Source: Salegentibacter_A chungangensis (GTDB taxonomy: Bacteria; Bacteroidota; Bacteroidia; Flavobacteriales; Flavobacteriaceae). Taken from it: a stretch of DNA of 64,000 nucleotides. The translations under genes were made by a program, and so were the position numbers. The notes under the pieces were generated by a model. The model was not told the origin of the DNA. It made no database searches and saw only the letters and a list, made by a program, of their open reading frames with translations. Shown here one piece after another: positions 25,406-33,761 of this stretch; the first letter of the stretch is position 1, and the number at the start of each line of letters is the position of its first letter. The stretch lies in assembly GCF_042678405.1 (NCBI RefSeq), contig NZ_JBHTLI010000002.1, forward strand, positions 186,001-250,000, written 5' to 3'.

Positions 25406-26839
25406 ATGCGAAAAATAGAATGTATCAGTGTTTTTGATATGTTGAAAGTTGGAGTTGGACCTTCCAGCTCCCACACTCTTGGACCCTGGCGCGCCGCCCA
25501 GCGTTGGATTGGCGAACTAAAGGCTAAAGGCACTTTTGACCAGGTAGAGAGTATCCATATAGATCTTTACGGCTCTTTATCTCTTACCGGTAAAGGTCAC
25601 GCGACAGATATCGCCACACTGCTCGGCCTTTGCGGGCACGATCCGGTGACTATGGATATCAGCCTTATAGAATCTGAAATTCAAAACATCAGAGATAATA
25701 AGGTCTTACCTCTTAATGCTGAAAAAAATATCAGCTTCAGTATGGATACCGATGTAAAGTTCAACCGCAAATTCCTCGAATTTCATCCTAACGGAATGAC
25801 CTTCAGGGCTAAACTTTCCAACGGTAAAAAAACCGCTTCTTCTTTCTATTCCATAGGCGGCGGATTTGTTGTGAAGAAGGAAAGAAAGAATGCCAAAAAG
25901 AAGATGCAGACTTTTGAGGATTTTCCCTTTCCAATCGAAAAGGCCACCGAACTTTTGGCATATTGCAAAGCCGAAAACAAGACTATTTCAGAAATCGTAC
26001 TGGAAAATGAAAAATCACTTCGCAGTGAAGCCGATATCGATGCAGGCCTGAAACAGATCTGGCAGGTAATGCTGGAATCTATGTTCACCGGCTGCCACAC
26101 CGAAGGGACTCTTCCCGGAGGGCTTAATGTGAAACGCCGTGCCTTCGAGATGCACCAGCGCCTTATTGGGGAAGAAAAATATAATTCTCCGGAAGAATGG
26201 ATCACAGCCATAAGAAATACCGAGGTGAAGTTCCGCCAGATCCTGAAATGGGTGAGCTGCTTTGCACTTAGCGTGAATGAGGTGAATGCTTCCCTTGGCC
26301 GCGTGGTTACGGCTCCTACCAACGGGAGTGCGGGAACTGTTCCGGCTGTGATGATGTATTATATGGTGATAGAAAATCACGATGCGACCTTTGAGGACCT
26401 GAAGCGTTTTATGCTTGTGGCAGGTGAAATTGGCAGTCTCTTTAAAAAAGGAGCTACCATCTCTGCCGCTATGGGCGGTTGTCAGGCCGAAATCGGGGTG
26501 TCTTCAGCTATGGCTGCCGGTGGCCTTACCGAACTGCTTGGAGGTACTCCCGAACAGGTGCTTATGGCCAGTGAGATCGCAATGGAGCACCACCTTGGCC
26601 TTACCTGCGATCCCATTGCCGGACTTGTGCAGGTGCCCTGTATAGAAAGGAATGCGATGGGAGCCATAAAAGCCATTAACGCTGCTGAAATTGCACTGGA
26701 AAGCGATGCCACCAGAGCTAAGGTCCCTTTAGATAAGGTTATCGAGACCATGTGGGATACCGCAAAGGATATGAACTCCAAGTATAAGGAAACTTCAGAA
26801 GGCGGACTCGCAGTGAAGGTGAGCCTGAGCGATTGTTAG
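25406..26839 (+). CDS. sdaA: L-serine ammonia-lyase (serine dehydratase), iron-sulfur type
   Basis: It deaminates L-serine to pyruvate using a [4Fe-4S] cluster. The 477-residue single-chain enzyme has an N-terminal beta domain (ISVFDMLKVGVGPSSSHTLGP) and a C-terminal alpha domain carrying the cluster cysteines in AMGGCQAEIG, LTCDPIAG and VPCIERNA. The motif PTNGSAGTVPAV is also typical. A -7 element precedes it. The next gene starts 35 bases after the stop but is unrelated in function. Confidence 0.96.
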   Translation: MRKIECISVFDMLKVGVGPSSSHTLGPWRAAQRWIGELKAKGTFDQVESIHIDLYGSLSLTGKGHATDIATLLGLCGHDPVTMDISLIESEIQNIRDNKVLPLNAEKNISFSMDTDVKFNRKFLEFHPNGMTFRAKLSNGKKTASSFYSIGGGFVVKKERKNAKKKMQTFEDFPFPIEKATELLAYCKAENKTISEIVLENEKSLRSEADIDAGLKQIWQVMLESMFTGCHTEGTLPGGLNVKRRAFEMHQRLIGEEKYNSPEEWITAIRNTEVKFRQILKWVSCFALSVNEVNASLGRVVTAPTNGSAGTVPAVMMYYMVIENHDATFEDLKRFMLVAGEIGSLFKKGATISAAMGGCQAEIGVSSAMAAGGLTELLGGTPEQVLMASEIAMEHHLGLTCDPIAGLVQVPCIERNAMGAIKAINAAEIALESDATRAKVPLDKVIETMWDTAKDMNSKYKETSEGGLAVKVSLSDC

Positions 26840-26874
26840 AAATATTGCTTTTATTTGCTCTATAAACCGGGGCA

Positions 26875-27552
26875 ATGCCAGAAACAGATCTACTTTTCAA
26901 ACTGAAGAACCTCTTCCGTAATTACGGAATGTTGCTGGCCTGTTATTTTATATTCTTTCTCTTCCTGGGATTCCTGAACGCGATTTTCCCGGAATTCGAT
27001 TTTGATAAATATGAGCAAAGCGGGCTCTTCAAACTGATGGATGAAAACCCGTTGAAATTTGCTTTAATGGCTGTGGTCTTCGCCCCTATTGTAGAAGAAG
27101 GGGTTTTTAGAAGTCTTATTCGTCCTTCCCATAACGAATTGATCTTTTTTCTCTGCTGTCTCCTGGCTTTATCAGGAATGTACATTTTACCCACCCAGGG
27201 CCACTGGCTCCTGAAATTTGCAGTTATACTCCTTGGCTCCGTTATAATATTTATTTTCCTGAAATCCTTTTTGCCGGAAGAACTTATCGCGAAGCTGAGA
27301 CACTTCTTATACAGGCACACTACAACGGTCTGGTTGCTTACCTCCTTCCTGTTCGGGCTTGTACACATAGGAAATTATGTGGAAGCATTCGAGATCAACC
27401 TGCTCTTAATACTTCTTATATTCCCGCGAATTTTGGCAGGTTATTTCTTCGGAAAGCTAAAGCTGGAAAATCATAGCCTCCTATGGCCTATCCTGATGCA
27501 CGCTCTTAACAATGGCATTATTATGCTTTTTATGCTTCCCCGGTTTCTGTAA
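26875..27552 (+). CDS. CPBP-family intramembrane glutamic endopeptidase
   Basis: A 225-residue membrane protein with about six helices and the CPBP (Rce1/Abi) motifs in order: VEEGVFRS with Glu74, Glu75 and Arg79; FGLVHIGNY with its His; and HALNN near the C-terminus. Family members cleave peptides or prenylated proteins in the membrane, or act in bacteriocin immunity. The target here is unknown. An AAGCCTT-ATA-AAGGCTT hairpin without a T run follows at 27565-27581. Confidence 0.85.
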   Translation: MPETDLLFKLKNLFRNYGMLLACYFIFFLFLGFLNAIFPEFDFDKYEQSGLFKLMDENPLKFALMAVVFAPIVEEGVFRSLIRPSHNELIFFLCCLLALSGMYILPTQGHWLLKFAVILLGSVIIFIFLKSFLPEELIAKLRHFLYRHTTTVWLLTSFLFGLVHIGNYVEAFEINLLLILLIFPRILAGYFFGKLKLENHSLLWPILMHALNNGIIMLFMLPRFL

Positions 27553-27626
27553 CCTTATTTAACAAAGCCTTATAAAGGCTTAACTTCTTGTTTTTGTAAA
27601 TTCAGGATCACCAAAAAAATTGAATT

Positions 27627-28631
27627 ATGAAAGCAGTACAAGTACAGGAAAAAGGAGGCGACTTTGTTGTGGTAGACATCGAAAAACCTTCTCCAAAAGA
27701 AAATGAAGTTCTAATTAAGATCGAAGCCTGCGGAATTTGTCACAGTGACGATTTCGTGAAGCAGGGAGCCTTCCCGGGTATCGAATACCCACGTGTTCCA
27801 GGCCACGAAGTGGTGGGGATTGTTGAAGAGGTTGGTTCCCGGGTAAATAAATGGAAAAAAGGTCAGCGTGTGGGTGTAGGCTGGCACGGCGGGCATTGCT
27901 TTGAATGCGAACCCTGCCGCCGCGGAGATTTTATCAGTTGTGAGAATGCCAAGATAAGCGGGATCTCCTATGACGGTGGTTACGCCGAATTTATGACCGC
28001 CCCACAGGAAGCTATCGCCACTGTTCCCGAAGATCTTTCTTCAGCCGATGCAGCCCCGTTACTATGTGCAGGGATCACCGTTTTTAATGCCTTAAGAAAT
28101 TCAGGAATAACAGCCGGAGACACCGTAGCCGTTCAGGGAATAGGTGGTCTTGGTCACCTTGCCATTCAGTATGCCGCAAAAATGGGAATGCGTACCGTTG
28201 CCATTTCCACCAGTGACGATAAAAAAGACCTGGCCAAAGAACTTGGGGCACATCATTTTATAAATGCAAAAAATTCAGATGCTGCTGAAGAGCTTCAAAA
28301 GCTGGGTGGAGTAAAACTAATTCTTGCCACTGCCCCTAACAGCGATGCCATAACTTCCGTGGTAGACGGATTAGGAGTTGATGGGAAGTTACTGATGGTG
28401 GCCGCCACGGGCGAGCCTATTGAAGTTTCTCCTTTGCAACTGCTTATGGGAAGAAAATCGGCTGCAGGATGGCCAAGCGGTACCGCGATGGATTCTGAAG
28501 ACACCCTTAATTTCAGTGCGATGACGGGAACCAAGCCAATGATAGAAGAATATCCGTTGGATAAGGTGAATGAAGCCTTTGACCGGATGATGAACAACAA
28601 AGCCCGTTTCAGGGTGGTTCTGAAACCATAA
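27627..28631 (+). CDS. Zinc-dependent alcohol dehydrogenase (medium-chain family)
   Basis: A 334-residue NAD(P)-dependent medium-chain dehydrogenase. The catalytic zinc ligands are Cys38 (GICHSD), His60-Glu61 (PGHEVVG) and a later Cys (LLCAGIT). The structural zinc cysteines are 91, 94, 97 and 105. The Rossmann motif is GIGGLGHLA. It resembles AdhP/AdhA-type ethanol or aldehyde-reducing enzymes, but the substrate cannot be fixed from sequence. It is monocistronic and closed by a terminator. Confidence 0.9.
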   Translation: MKAVQVQEKGGDFVVVDIEKPSPKENEVLIKIEACGICHSDDFVKQGAFPGIEYPRVPGHEVVGIVEEVGSRVNKWKKGQRVGVGWHGGHCFECEPCRRGDFISCENAKISGISYDGGYAEFMTAPQEAIATVPEDLSSADAAPLLCAGITVFNALRNSGITAGDTVAVQGIGGLGHLAIQYAAKMGMRTVAISTSDDKKDLAKELGAHHFINAKNSDAAEELQKLGGVKLILATAPNSDAITSVVDGLGVDGKLLMVAATGEPIEVSPLQLLMGRKSAAGWPSGTAMDSEDTLNFSAMTGTKPMIEEYPLDKVNEAFDRMMNNKARFRVVLKP

Positions 28632-28643
28632 GGAATAAAAAAT

Positions 28644-28665
28644 GGGGAGCAAATTGCTCCCCTTT
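28644..28665. terminator. Terminator between convergent genes
   Basis: GGGGAGCAA (28644-28652) and TTGCTCCCC (28654-28662) form the stem, with T after it on the plus strand and A-rich sequence before it, so it can serve both convergent genes. Confidence 0.75.
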
Positions 28666-28683
28666 CTATTTCTGTATTTCAGA

Positions 28684-29142
28684 TTATTCACAGCCTGTAA
28701 GCTCCCGGGTATCCACCAGGTAGATCAGCTTCCAGTCCTTATCTTCTTTATATAACTGGAACGAATTCACGCCGCAGTGACTTATTTTTTCGTTTACATA
28801 AAGTGTATACGGGGTAAGCACATTCGCCATCTTTCCGTTCACCAGAATTTCATAATCATGTAGTTCCTCTTTAAAAGATATCGTATCAGGGATCTTAGCA
28901 AGGGATTCCAGGAATTTCCCATAAGTCTCGGTAATGAGTTTGGTCTCCCCTTCCTTATTGGTGAAAATTGACTGTAGTTTGATGCCCGGATCGGCTAAAT
29001 TCCGTAGGGCCAAAGTGTCCTGCGCGTGAAGGGCTACGAAGAAATCATCGACCAGTTTTTTTGCGCTCTTCTCTTCTTCTGAAGACTGCGCGTAAGTAGC
29101 CGTAGCCGCTAAAATGATGAATAGGGTAAACAGTTTTTTCAT
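28684..29142 (-). CDS. Secreted NTF2-like/SnoaL-fold protein
   Basis: A 152-residue protein with a signal peptide (residues 1-19, ending TYAQ) and one NTF2-like cone fold: EKSAKKLVDDFFVALHAQDTLALRNLADPGIKLQS at the N-terminal helices and NSFQLYKEDKDWKLIYLVDTRE at the end. This layout is common in small periplasmic or surface proteins of Bacteroidota (DUF4440-like), usually of unknown role. It is divergent from panB. Confidence 0.8.
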   Translation of the reverse strand: MKKLFTLFIILAATATYAQSSEEEKSAKKLVDDFFVALHAQDTLALRNLADPGIKLQSIFTNKEGETKLITETYGKFLESLAKIPDTISFKEELHDYEILVNGKMANVLTPYTLYVNEKISHCGVNSFQLYKEDKDWKLIYLVDTRELTGCE

Positions 29143-29155
29143 AAATGTTCATATT

Positions 29156-29186
29156 TTGATTGTGGCCGACTAATTTACTACTTTTA
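29156..29186 (+). promoter_or_regulatory. Probable promoter of panB
   Basis: TTG at 29156-29158, a 20-base spacer and TACTTTTA at 29179-29186 (one base off TAnnTTTG). The predicted transcript starts near 29193. This rules out the in-frame GTG at 29160 and supports the ATG at 29208. Confidence 0.5.
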
Positions 29187-29207
29187 CTCAAATTTAAAAT
29201 TCGACCG

Positions 29208-30026
29208 ATGTCTGTTGCAAAAAAGGAATACAAAAGGATTACCACCAAATCTTTGGTAGATATGAAAGCCAATGGAGAAAAGATCGCGATGCTCACCGCA
29301 TACGACTACTCTATGGCAAAAATTGTTGACGGGGCCGGAATAGATGTGATCCTGGTTGGGGATTCGGCAAGTAACGTAATGGCAGGTCACGAGACCACTT
29401 TGCCTATCACCCTGGACCAAATGATATATCACGCGACAAGTGTGGTTAGGGCAATAGACCGTTCCCTGGTCGTGGTGGACCTTCCTTTCGGAAGCTACCA
29501 GAGTGACCCGAAAGAAGCTTTGAGATCTGCTATTAGAATTATGAAAGAAAGCGGCGCCCACGCCGTAAAACTTGAAGGTGGAAAAGAGATAAAAGAATCT
29601 ACTAAAAGAATTCTTCACGCCGGGATACCGGTAATGGGACATCTTGGCCTTACCCCGCAGTCCATCTATAAATTCGGAACCTATACGGTAAGAGCGAAGG
29701 AAGAAGAGGAAGCCGAAAAGCTGAAATCTGATGCCAAGCTACTGCAGAAATTAGGCTGCTTTGCGATCGTGCTTGAAAAAGTACCTGCAAAACTAGCCAA
29801 GGAAGTAGCCGAAAGTCTTACCATTCCCGTAATTGGGATAGGTGCCGGAAACGGAGTAGACGGGCAGGTTCTGGTGATCCACGATATGCTGGGAATGACC
29901 CACGAATTCAACCCTAGGTTCTTAAGACGCTACGCCGATCTTCACTCTGAGATGACCAAGGCTTTCCAGAACTACAGAGATGATGTTAAAAGCCAGGACT
30001 TCCCTTCCGAAAATGAACAGTATTAA
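29208..30026 (+). CDS. panB: 3-methyl-2-oxobutanoate hydroxymethyltransferase
   Basis: PanB adds a hydroxymethyl group from methylene-tetrahydrofolate to 2-oxoisovalerate, the first step of pantothenate (coenzyme A) synthesis. The 272-residue product has the metal and substrate motifs LTAYDYSMAKI, LVGDSASNVMAGHETTLPITLDQM, VVDLPFGSYQ, AVKLEGG and GIGAGNGVDGQVLVIHDMLG. Its substrate is an intermediate of the valine pathway encoded at 47.7-53.1 kb. The start was chosen from the promoter and the family N-terminus. Confidence 0.97.
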   Translation: MSVAKKEYKRITTKSLVDMKANGEKIAMLTAYDYSMAKIVDGAGIDVILVGDSASNVMAGHETTLPITLDQMIYHATSVVRAIDRSLVVVDLPFGSYQSDPKEALRSAIRIMKESGAHAVKLEGGKEIKESTKRILHAGIPVMGHLGLTPQSIYKFGTYTVRAKEEEEAEKLKSDAKLLQKLGCFAIVLEKVPAKLAKEVAESLTIPVIGIGAGNGVDGQVLVIHDMLGMTHEFNPRFLRRYADLHSEMTKAFQNYRDDVKSQDFPSENEQY

Positions 30027-30055
30027 GTAAATTATACTTCAGAATCCAAACCAGG

Positions 30056-30081
30056 AAAGCGGGATGAAATTCCGCTTTTTC
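30056..30081 (+). terminator. Terminator after panB
   Basis: AAAGCGG (30056-30062) pairs with CCGCTTT (30072-30078), followed by T to 30080. It separates panB from the pseudouridine synthase gene. Confidence 0.7.
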
Positions 30082-30103
30082 TGTATTTGTTAAAACCCGA
30101 ACC

Positions 30104-30805
30104 TTGAGTAACGAAAAGACTTTCTCGAACAAATCCAATCTTCAGGTCCTTCACGAAGATAACCACCTCATCATAGTGAACAAGCGGCCCGGAGATATCG
30201 TACAGGGTGACAAGACCGGTGACAAACCGCTCAGCGAGGTGGTGAAATCCTATCTCAAGGAAAAGTATAACAAACCCGGGAATGTATACCTTGGCGTCGT
30301 ACACCGGCTTGACAGGCCTACCAGTGGGATCGTGGTTTTCGCAAAAACTTCAAAAGCCCTGCCCCGTCTTAATAAGCTCTTTCAGAAAAAAGAAGCTCAG
30401 AAGACCTACTGGGCGATCGTAAAGAATGAACCTCCAAAAACTCAGGATACGCTAATTCACTTTCTGAAAAGAAATCCGAAGCAGAATAAATCCTATGCCC
30501 ATATCAAGGAAGTTCCTGATAGCAAAAAAGCGATCCTTGATTACAAAGTGATCAAAAAGCTGAACAATTATTACCTGCTGGAGGTGAATTTACATACCGG
30601 CAGGCACCACCAGATCAGGAGCCAGCTTTCAGCAATAGGCTGTCCCATTAAAGGCGACCTTAAATATGGATTTGACCGAAGTAATAAAGACGCCAGTATA
30701 CACTTGCACGCAAGAGAACTTTGGTTTATACATCCGGTAAAAAAAGAACCTGTTCACGTGATCGCTCCGCCACCGGACGAGGTTTTGTGGAATGCTGCCC
30801 TCTAG
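30104..30805 (+). CDS. RluA-family pseudouridine synthase
   Basis: A 233-residue enzyme that isomerises uridine to pseudouridine in rRNA or tRNA. The catalytic motif HRLDRPTSG with Asp70 is intact, and the later LHTGRHHQIRSQL motif is present. There is no S4 domain, so it resembles the short RluA/RluC-like class; the modified position cannot be predicted. Translation must begin at TTG 30104, as no ATG is available in frame near the 5' end. Confidence 0.93.
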   Translation: MSNEKTFSNKSNLQVLHEDNHLIIVNKRPGDIVQGDKTGDKPLSEVVKSYLKEKYNKPGNVYLGVVHRLDRPTSGIVVFAKTSKALPRLNKLFQKKEAQKTYWAIVKNEPPKTQDTLIHFLKRNPKQNKSYAHIKEVPDSKKAILDYKVIKKLNNYYLLEVNLHTGRHHQIRSQLSAIGCPIKGDLKYGFDRSNKDASIHLHARELWFIHPVKKEPVHVIAPPPDEVLWNAAL

Positions 30806-30839
30806 TTTTCAAATTTGAAAAGTTTCTATCCTTTTTTAG

Positions 30840-30877
30840 CTGATATAAGAAAAAACATTATGCTGCATATCAGTTTT
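30840..30877. terminator. Possible terminator between convergent genes
   Basis: CTGATAT (30840-30846) pairs with ATATCAG (30867-30873), followed by TTTT. A second palindrome, TTTTCAAATTTGAAAA (30806-30821), directly follows the pseudouridine synthase stop. Both are AT-rich. Confidence 0.4.
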
Positions 30878-32435
30878 AGTGTCTTGCCCGGCTTAGATTT
30901 TTCCCGTTCACCTTTTCGGCAATGATATCGGCCACGGGTCTGTTTTCGATCTTGCTTTCCAGCCAGGAGATGATATCAAGATATAAGAAAGCCCTGCGCT
31001 CATACGGATGATCTTCATATTGTTTTAAGGTGGCGTGCAGCTTTTTAAATTCAGACTTTATCTCCAGTGGAGAAACATCGGGTAAATGCCTTAAGAATTT
31101 GATCATTTCCTTTTGCACTTCGTGCAGATCGTTCATCCTGATAAGGAATTTGTAAGTAGACTTGATGAGTCGCTCCAGGTGATAATCCAGTCCGGCCTCG
31201 TAATGTGCCACCAGGTTCAGGATCCTTGAAAAACACATCAGGTCTTCCCGCATCTCAAGAGACTTATTATTGATGATCTTCTTAAGGAATTCTATACATT
31301 TCTTATTATTCCCGTCCCCAAAATACAGCGAAGCGATCTTGTAATAGAATACCATAATGTGGTGTTCGTCTATCCTCGACTTGTACTTTTTGATCTTCTT
31401 CTGTATCTTTTCCACCAGCGGCTCCCCGTTCGCAAAGTCTCCCTTCATAAATCTTAAATTCAGCTTATTAGAATAGAGGTATAAAAAGGCCAGGGATTTT
31501 ATATTATCGTCATCAGGAATCTTGGGGTCCTTCAGGGTACTTTCAAAATTCTTCAGCGTCTGCTCGAAAAGCTCCGTATGATTAAGATAGAACAAGGATT
31601 CCAACAGATAATGATTCCCTTTGATATAAGAGACCGGGTGCACCGATACCAAATGCCGGTTTTCATTGAAAAGGTCTATCCATTTCATAGAATACTTATA
31701 ACAGGACAGGAAGTCCTGGGTAATGAAACTGTACCAGAGACTGGCTTTATAAAGCCAAAGCTTTTCCCGGAATCCCAGCTCGTTGAATTTATATTCTGGC
31801 AGGCTTTCCCTGAAATAGTTCCTTATGGAGTTTGCCTCCTCCTCTGTCCTGGCATATCCCATTTTCAGGAAAATACCGTATAACTGAAGGGAAAGATTGG
31901 AGAGTTTGCTGGAGATCACACTAAGTTTAGTGAGTTCTTCAGTCTCTTTTATAAGCGTTTCAGCCCGGTTATTGATACTGCGGGTGATGTACTGAGATTC
32001 TATGATCTTCTCCAGTTCCAGGATCTCATAAGCAATCGTCTTTTCTTCATACTGCAGTGCTAAAGCCTTTATTTTATCGAGCAACTTCAGGCTTTGTTTA
32101 TACAGGCCTTTTCTGTAGAGAATATATGCGAAATCAAGCTGCTCCCTTATTTGCACGGGAACGCCCTGGTGAGCGGGGTTCAACCTGAGGCTGATAAGGA
32201 TTTGCTTGTATAGATGTGCCTTTACATTAGAAAGTTGCTGTTTGGTAATATTGGTATTCTTAAGAATGAATTGTTCATCATACTTTTTCTGCTTCGAGAT
32301 GACCTTGAAAAGGTTCAGGAATTTACTGTCTGTGTTTACCCCAATCCTTCCAACATACAAGGAGAACTGTCTCTTTTCGGAAGGGGAAAGTGACTTTATA
32401 AGAGAAAATAGGTTATCGGTTAAATCATTGGTCAT
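30876..32435 (-). CDS. Conserved helical-repeat protein of unknown function
   Basis: A 519-residue soluble protein with no signal peptide or membrane segment, almost entirely amphipathic helices with TPR-like spacing (for example YRKGLYKQSLKLLDKIKAL and YKIASLYFGDGNNKKCIEFLKKII). The N-terminus MTNDLTDNLFSLIKSLSPSEKRQFSLYV suggests a small separate helical domain. I recognise no catalytic motif. It is monocistronic and divergent from leuA. A scaffold or peptide-binding role is a guess from the repeat architecture. Confidence 0.75.
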   Translation of the reverse strand: MTNDLTDNLFSLIKSLSPSEKRQFSLYVGRIGVNTDSKFLNLFKVISKQKKYDEQFILKNTNITKQQLSNVKAHLYKQILISLRLNPAHQGVPVQIREQLDFAYILYRKGLYKQSLKLLDKIKALALQYEEKTIAYEILELEKIIESQYITRSINNRAETLIKETEELTKLSVISSKLSNLSLQLYGIFLKMGYARTEEEANSIRNYFRESLPEYKFNELGFREKLWLYKASLWYSFITQDFLSCYKYSMKWIDLFNENRHLVSVHPVSYIKGNHYLLESLFYLNHTELFEQTLKNFESTLKDPKIPDDDNIKSLAFLYLYSNKLNLRFMKGDFANGEPLVEKIQKKIKKYKSRIDEHHIMVFYYKIASLYFGDGNNKKCIEFLKKIINNKSLEMREDLMCFSRILNLVAHYEAGLDYHLERLIKSTYKFLIRMNDLHEVQKEMIKFLRHLPDVSPLEIKSEFKKLHATLKQYEDHPYERRAFLYLDIISWLESKIENRPVADIIAEKVNGKNLSRARH

Positions 32436-32582
32436 TGTAACAGACTTATTTATAAATAACTGTTTTACAGTGTTTTACATTTCTTTTTCAGCATTCAATT
32501 ATCGTAAGACACCGCATCTTACTTTCTGTAAGGCTTAGTAATTACAATACTTTAGTTAAAGATAAAGTAAAATAAATCTCTT

Positions 32583-33755
32583 ATGAGCACAGACAAGGTA
32601 GAAATTTTTGACACGACATTACGAGACGGAGAACAGGTACCGGGCTGCAAGCTTGACACCCGGCAAAAATTAAAAATTGCTGCCCGACTGGATGCACTGG
32701 GAGTAGATGTGATCGAAGCCGGATTCCCGGTATCGAGCCCCGGTGATTTCAGATCGGTTTCCGAAATATCGCAACTGGTTAAAAATGCCGCAGTTTGCGG
32801 CCTCACCCGAGCTGTGAAAAAAGATATAGAAGTTGCCGCTGAAGCGCTTAAATATGCTAAAAAACCGAGAATACATACCGGGATTGGCACTTCAGATCCT
32901 CATATTAAACATAAGTTCAACTCCACCCGTGAAGAGATCATTAAAAGAGCTGTAGATGCAGTCTCCTATGCCAGAAAATTTGTGGGAGACGTGGAGTTCT
33001 ATGCTGAAGATGCGGGAAGAACAGACAATGAGTTCCTTGCACGAGTCTGCACCGAAGTCGTCAAGGCCGGGGCAACGGTATTGAATATTCCGGACACCAC
33101 CGGCTATTGCCTTCCGGATGAATATGGAGAAAAAATAAAGTATTTAAAGGATAATGTGAAGGATATCGACAAAGTGCGAATCTCCTGCCATTGTCATAAC
33201 GACCTTGGAATGGCCACTGCCAATGCCATTGCAGGGGTGGTGAACGGAGCAAGACAAATAGAATGCACCATTAACGGAATTGGAGAACGTGCCGGGAATA
33301 CTGCTTTGGAAGAAGTGGTGATGATCTTAAGGCAGCACCCGAGACTTCAGTTAAATACCGACATCAACCCTCAGTTACTTTTCGATACCAGCGCGATGGT
33401 TTCCCGCGAAATGGGAATGCTGGTACAGCCAAACAAAGCCATTGTGGGAGCGAATGCTTTTGCGCACAGTTCCGGTATCCACCAGGACGGGGTGATCAAA
33501 AACCGTGAAACCTACGAGATCATAGATCCTGCAGATGTGGGCGTGACAGAGTCGGCTATCGTCTTAACCGCAAGAAGCGGAAGAGCAGCCCTTGCGTATA
33601 AGGCGAAGAAAATGGGATATGAATTGACAAAACTTCAGCTTGATACCGTTTATGCCGAATTCCTGAATTATGCCGATGCCAGAAGATGTGTTGAAGACAA
33701 CGACATCCACGAAATAATGGAATTATCACAAAGAAAAATAAGAGCTACGGCTTAA
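32583..33755 (+). CDS. leuA: 2-isopropylmalate synthase, short form
   Basis: It condenses acetyl-CoA with 2-oxoisovalerate, the first step of leucine synthesis. The 390 residues hold the complete catalytic TIM barrel (FDTTLRDGEQVPG, YAEDAGRTDNEFL, CHCHNDLGMA, NGIGERAGNTALEE) and a following subdomain. The C-terminal LeuA dimer regulatory domain found in about 510-residue enzymes is missing, so leucine feedback is probably not exerted in the usual way. First gene of leuA-C-D-B. Homocitrate or citramalate synthase is less likely because of the neighbours. Confidence 0.92.
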   Translation: MSTDKVEIFDTTLRDGEQVPGCKLDTRQKLKIAARLDALGVDVIEAGFPVSSPGDFRSVSEISQLVKNAAVCGLTRAVKKDIEVAAEALKYAKKPRIHTGIGTSDPHIKHKFNSTREEIIKRAVDAVSYARKFVGDVEFYAEDAGRTDNEFLARVCTEVVKAGATVLNIPDTTGYCLPDEYGEKIKYLKDNVKDIDKVRISCHCHNDLGMATANAIAGVVNGARQIECTINGIGERAGNTALEEVVMILRQHPRLQLNTDINPQLLFDTSAMVSREMGMLVQPNKAIVGANAFAHSSGIHQDGVIKNRETYEIIDPADVGVTESAIVLTARSGRAALAYKAKKMGYELTKLQLDTVYAEFLNYADARRCVEDNDIHEIMELSQRKIRATA

Positions 33756-33761
33756 TTGTAT

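Noticed and set aside
27565..27596. Terminator and promoter before the alcohol dehydrogenase gene
   Set aside because: The AAGCCTT/AAGGCTT hairpin has no T run, and TGTTTTTG lacks a TTG at the proper distance.
32436..32582. Leucine leader peptide before leuA
   Set aside because: No ATG-started short frame exists in the plus-strand leader; only weak GTAAG/CTTAC repeats were seen.
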